Below, piece after piece: positions 59,302 through 64,000 of a stretch of DNA of 64,000 nucleotides. The stretch's first letter is position 1; each line of letters starts with the position of its first letter. This stretch comes from Ashinkailepas kermadecensis. Taxonomy: Eukaryota; Arthropoda; Thecostraca; Neolepadidae. Both the position numbers and the translations under genes were made by a program. The notes under the pieces are model-generated. The model ran no database searches and had not been told where the DNA came from. It saw nothing but the letters and a program-made list of their open reading frames with translations. Location of the stretch: positions 167,501-231,500 of the forward strand of contig JAOTOM010004740.1 in assembly GCA_034440615.1 (NCBI GenBank), given 5' to 3'.

Positions 59302-60780
59302 GTGGCGATTGGCCCCCGCGATGGCCTCAGTGGCCACTGATTGGTGGGCGCAAAGCGGCGTGCGCTGCCACTGGCCAACTGCAGCCCGGCAGCGGCTGCT
59401 GATTGGCGGGCGCGCCACGGCCTGCCCCATGATTGGCGGACAGCCGTCGCGACCTTGATGATGCGGGGCCGTTTGTGCAATGCGTGCCTGCCGTCGAAGA
59501 GTCGACTGTGTGAGAGCCGCGTGAAGAGTCGTAGCGCCGGAGGAGGACGCCGCTGCGCTGCGTGTGGTGCCGCCTGCGCCTGAAGCGCGGCGGCCCGAGC
59601 ACCAGGTGTAAAGTTGTGTCGTGCTCTGACCGCAGTTGTTGGCGCACTGTCTTCCCCATGAGCTTCCATGTCGTCCGCACACACTGGGCGTTCGGACCCG
59701 ACTTTGGCGCGTCTTTGCCCGGTGTGAAGTCCAACCCCTCCCTTTCCCCCTCCATCTCTGGACCGGGGACCCTGCCTCCCCCCCCGCGCGACCTCGGGCT
59801 GGCCTGTTGTACCATAGAGATGGCGGCAACTGTCGCCCAGCCGACACCCCCCCTCCCCGCGCGCGACCCCAGGCAGGCGTGTTGGACCATAGAGGAGACA
59901 GCTGTCGCCTAGCCAGTCGCTACCCCTCCCCCTCCTTCAGCCGTTTTATTTACCCTAGCCGTTTACGTAGTTTCGTTAACTTTACGGATGTTTACGCCAA
60001 CATTATCACAGAGTCTTCCCGAGTGGGCGGTTGGCAGGCGCGCGAGGCCCGACTGAAGGGCCGTAGTCGGATGTCAGCCTGCCGCCGCCTTGTACATAGT
60101 GTTGCTCGTTTTAGACAAGAATTGCGTTCTTGCACAATCATGCATTCGACGTGCCTTATTTGCATTTAACTGAATGTGTTTTATGTGGCGAGTGATTAGC
60201 GTAAGGTGACACGCTGCGCCCCCGCGCGCGCAACCGATCTTCAATCTAACTACTTCAGCCATTCCATGTTGAAATTCCACACGAGAGCCCGTTTTCTGTA
60301 CGAAACTGCCCGGTTGCGCGCAGGAGAGAGGCAAAGAGCAGGCGCGCACGACATCACGAAGCACCCAAGTGCTTCGGTGTTGGATCTCTGCCTTTCAACT
60401 GTTGCTTAGAAGAAGAACGCTTGATTTTTTTCGTCACCGATCTACTAAAATTTCACTCACGTATTACATGTATTACATTGATGTTGAACCTCTTGATTAC
60501 GTAAGAAAATCTGCAAATTGGAGCTTTAAAGTGACCCGTTTGAACCCTAGTCCAGTTTTAATTTTGTGATATGACTACATGGCGGGGTAAAATTCCCTGT
60601 CGGCATGGTCGCCCGTCTCTCCGCGGTCGAGACTCGCATCCCGCTTCCGCACCCCCCAGTCTGACCTCGGTCAAATCGGAACGTCTCCTTGATAGTTGCT
60701 GGTCTGAAATTTGTTGACCTGTGATGCGAGTTGGGGTGGAGAACATGCCGCCTCTCGGGGAGTTGGTCCGAGCGAAGTAT
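59302..60780 (+). other. Candidate 3' UTR or flank of fusilli
   Basis: Begins directly after the stop. 59320-59460 has a repeated gattggcgggcgc/ccactgattggtgggcgc word. GC-rich to about 59900, then AT-rich. No poly(A) signal recognised by eye, so the transcript end is not placed. Confidence 0.45.
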
Positions 60781-60783
60781 GAT

Positions 60784-61015
60784 CATCGTCTACCTGACGA
60801 GCGCTCATGGGCGCTTTCAGGGCCATCCGACTGACGTTCATGGGCGCTCTCAAGGTCATCTGACGGACATCCGTGGGCACCCTCGGGAACACTTGGTTGG
60901 CACCAATGGACGTCCTCGGGGCCCAACTGACTGGCATCAGTGGGTGCTCCCAGGGCCACCTGACTGATACCCGTGGGCACCCTCGGAGCCTACCTGACGG
61001 GTACCCATAGACTCG
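60784..61015 (+). repeat. 32-36 bp minisatellite, about six diverged copies
   Basis: Units such as ctgacgttcatgggcgctct + caaggtcat and ctgatacccgtgggcaccct + cggagcc. Confidence 0.8.
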
Positions 61016-61183
61016 CTCGGGGCTCGACGACATTTCACAAGAAAGGATTTCGCCGCTAAGGTCCATGACCTAAATGTACAAGGGATGGGTGGGGAGGCTC
61101 TGAGCTAGTTCTAAGGCAGCGTCATATCATCGTTGCTCGGAATATCTGTGGCCCACTGTTCACCGGACTGGGGGCCGCAGTCT

Positions 61184-61212
61184 GACCTGACCTGACCTGA
61201 CCTGACCTGACT
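61184..61212. repeat. (cctga)n pentamer array
   Basis: Five to six units of gacct/cctga. Related caggtcaggtcagg occurs at 22733-22747. Confidence 0.9.
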
Positions 61213-62550
61213 CTACCGTATGGTCGGTCCGAGCCGCTCGTCTGTGATAACGGTAGTTGACGTTCGGAGCGAGAGCAAGAGAAACATCTTGGTACGGGAC
61301 ATTGGGCTATCTTCAGCATGTGGTGAAGGACTCTGGACGGGTTATAATTCGGGCGAGATTTTCAATAACACCCAATTGGCGGGGCATCTGGCGGTGGTGA
61401 TGTGCAGCTCTGGGCTCGGCACGCAGTTTTCCGCGCTGAAGCATAATATGTTAATCCTGGTGGGCACGCTGTCTCTTCACTCTCCCCTTCTTCTGCAGTC
61501 GGGCGTCGCTCCGACCACTGCTTAATTGTATATCTTGATTGGTGTTAGGCTAGGTTAGTTTGCTTGCTTTGCTTGCTTCCTGTTGGCCACTTTCGCTCGC
61601 CGCTCTGGCCTGGGCTCTGGCTCGCTGTCCAGGGAGGAAGTCGGCCGAGCTGCTCCGCCAGCGTTTGCGATGGCAAGACGTGCGTCATGCGGCGCAGACC
61701 ACCTGCTGGCGGCGCCAGCAGACTGCCAACCTGGCTCTCGCACGCTTCGGTGGCAACCAGGGCAAGCGGGGAAAACCTGCTCGGGGTAAATTCATCTACC
61801 ACTGCAGCTGCGTCTTTGTCTGGAATGGCTGCGCCGTCTGGGTGCTCGGACGCCTTCCTCCCCGTTCGCCAGTGCCGGCCTCGCCGTGACGTCAGCACTG
61901 CCATCTGGTGGCCGTTTAGTTACACTCAGGTGCCGTCGGCGACGCCAGCCGGCGCGACGGTCGCGCAGAGGCCCACGGCTGGAGTAGCCGAGTGTAATCT
62001 GGGTCGCTGGAGGAGCGGCGTGCTTCCATGCTGTCGCTCGCACCGCATGGAGGTGTGCCGTACCTTCGGTTAGCTTGTGTTGTGATGAATTTTATTATCT
62101 TGTAAGGGAGAAAAACAGAAAATCGCTCTCCAGAGTGTCAGCAGCGTATGGTTTTTCATTGTATTTGACTTCGCGTCGCATGTGTTTATTTTATGTTCTT
62201 AGTGCATTCATATCACTAGTATATAGTATAATGCGTGCGTGTTGTATGATATATTTGTTGATGACCTGTGACCACATTTGCACAATATTTTACGAGCTAG
62301 AGGCGAGCGTCACTTAGGAATAACATTTCCCCGTACCCAGTGAGTTGACCGAAAAGGTGTTAGCACTTTTCTAATAATGTAGGCGACCAGTGCAATGATT
62401 CCAAAAGATTGGCTTAATTCAGCTCAATGTTCCAAGTGCCCATTTAGTCTTTTCAGAGAACACATATACGACATTGTTGAGAGACTATGTGTGCCCAACG
62501 TAAGTATAGGGCCGACGCTCACCGAATATGAGCATGTGAGTAGGGCAGTC
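61213..62550. other. 3' flank, GC-rich ORFs of unknown meaning
   Basis: 61560-61900 is GC-rich and open for 110-120 codons on both strands, with no recognisable domain. It could be an exon of a neighbouring gene or chance. Not called as a gene. Confidence 0.3.
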
Positions 62551-62556
62551 GAGCGT

Positions 62557-62558
62557 GT

Positions 62559-62590
<32 letters not shown>

Positions 62591-62662
62591 GCTTTATATG
62601 TTTGTTTGAGTGCAGGTGTGTGCATATTGGCGTTTGTGTGAGTGTGCGTGTGTGTGTGTGTG
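62557..62662. repeat. (GT)n microsatellite tract
   Basis: Two GT runs (62557-62590 and about 62638-62662) are separated by degenerate GT-rich sequence. Confidence 0.92.
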
Positions 62663-62901
62663 CGTGTTCACGCTCGCACCTTTGCTGCAACATATGCTGC
62701 CCTCCCCGCCTGGTTTCTAAGCAGCTGTGCAATTTGATCACAAGTATACTTTATAGAATACATGTGAAAACAATTGGGTAGTTTAACATGAACACGCTCG
62801 AAGGAGCACACATTTGTTTCCAGAGCTGGATCAGCTTTTTGGGAGTGTCCTCAAAAACGTGTGACTAAAGGTTGTCGTTCTATGAATCGGACTGGTACTG
62901 G

Positions 62902-63063
62902 TTGGTTGGTTATTGGTTTTACGACACGTCGACCGTTGAGCCATATAGCGTCGCCAATCTCTCACGCCGATTGGTCGCGGGCGAAGAGTAGCGACAGGTG
63001 AGACTCGAACCCACACTCTTTCGATTGTGAGACGAGCATCTTACCCCTAGACCACTCGTCCCC
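62902..63063 (-). mobile_element. tRNA-derived SINE, second copy
   Basis: This is the reverse complement of the element at 56941. It has the same A-box and B-box heads, the same body and a tail ending ccaataaccaaccaacc. Flanking sequences tcggactggtactgg (62887-62901) and tcggattcgtactgg (63064-63078) match in 13 of 15 positions and are the likely target duplication. It keeps a fuller tRNA-like region than the other copy, with the B box read as ggttcgagtctc. It is therefore a SINE, not a functional tRNA gene. Confidence 0.92.
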
Positions 63064-63079
63064 TCGGATTCGTACTGGC

Positions 63080-64000
63080 TTAGCAAGTAGCATACTTATA
63101 TATATGACATTAAAGCCGGCGAGTTGCAAGTATATATGACCTTTAAAACTTCTCAAGAGATGTAATAGAAGTGACCTTAAAATAAAGTTCTTCCATGATC
63201 AGTGGAGCAGCAGAGGCCCGGCATGATAGCAAGAGGAGTACAAGCCAGCTGGGTATGCGCTCACTCAGTCCTGTGTATGAATAGGTATTTGTACATGTAC
63301 ATACAGACACTTCTACTTATCATGCACAGTGGATATTCTAGCTACGCCGCAATGAAAAGTGGGAAAAACAATCAAACACCGTACTGACTGATAGGATGAA
63401 AGGAAGGCTGCGTCTGCTTTAAACAAAAGTTATGAGTCATTAAAGTTTGCATATTTTGGTGCGATTGAACCGTTACTGGGGCTTCATTTGTGATTGTCTA
63501 AATTTGCACCAACACCCCACGCACACCCGCAACGTACTTTTCCTCGATAAGCTCAGGCATGGGAACTTACTTGCATTGCTCTCATTCAGGCTAAAAGAAA
63601 TTACACGATATAGCTTGATATATCATATCGAAGCTTTTTTCCGGTCTTCGCCCCTGCGTAGACTCCGCTACTGCGCTACACGACTTGCAGCCTACAGCTG
63701 TACTGCGCTACGCGAAGTATAGCCTACATTTTAGCCTGCACTTAGACATGCATTTGGAAGGTGAAATGGATGAAAATGTTCTGGGCCAAACGCTACTTAA
63801 GAAAAAATACGAACCCTGACATCGCCGACCACCGATGATGGTAATTTTGTGTTTCTGGATCTGGTCACCCTCCTCCCCTTCCCCCTCCCCTACAACCACC
63901 ACCACGCCTCGTGTAGACTTTGTGCTCTCCAACCATTGGCCAATGAAAACAAGCTATATTGTGACAGCATGGTCGAAGCGTGGACTATAATAACGTAACG
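63080..64000. other. Window end, AT-rich non-coding
   Basis: AATAAA at 63181-63186 is the only noticed poly(A)-like signal downstream of the gene on the + strand. No gene or array recognised. Confidence 0.4.

Noticed and set aside
61545..61904. Overlapping 110-120 codon ORFs on both strands
   Set aside because: GC-rich openness on both strands; no domain and no clear splice sites. Left as possible neighbouring exon only in the region note.

Overview
The window is animal nuclear DNA. Coding exons are short and far apart, with GT-AG introns of 0.6 to 9.3 kb. The introns carry microsatellites, minisatellites, tRNA-derived SINEs, a decayed LINE and a hAT-like MITE. The only gene I can assign with confidence is on the + strand: most of a fusilli/ESRP (epithelial splicing regulatory protein) orthologue. 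Its quasi-RRMs, glutamine and alanine runs and GC-rich codons suggest an arthropod, perhaps a crustacean. That placement is inference.

Gene layout: eight coding exons are visible, at 20491-20601, 23626-23801, 33082-33176, 40315-40530, 49353-49589, 50220-50421 (or read through to a stop at 51081-51083), 53485-53873 and 59140-59301. All exon phases agree. Joined, they give one open frame of about 528 residues with four quasi-RRMs. If the sixth exon is not spliced, they give about 565 residues ending in a Q/A-rich tail instead of RRM4. The N-terminal RNase H-like part of the family was not found. It should lie upstream, probably outside the window.

Region by region: 1-20490 is upstream sequence. 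It holds tandem arrays (1.9-5.6 kb), a broken 384-codon mobile-element-type ORF on the - strand (7.2-8.4 kb), MITE-like sequence, GC-rich islands and further minisatellites. 20491-59301 holds the gene, with about 25 separate tandem arrays in its introns. Among them is a 49-bp array made from the gene's own exon-intron junction, which multiplies a 5' splice site 18 times. Another is a 27-bp array carrying about 17 UGGUGG motifs, the type of site ESRP proteins bind. A 5'-truncated LINE ends about 90 bp before the RRM2 exon. 59302-64000 is 3' flank or UTR with short repeats and a SINE.

Function: the protein should act in the nucleus as a sequence-specific regulator of alternative splicing. The most interesting possibility here is that its own pre-mRNA carries splice-site and binding-site arrays that could alter its own processing. 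All coordinates were read by eye; no search or alignment was run.
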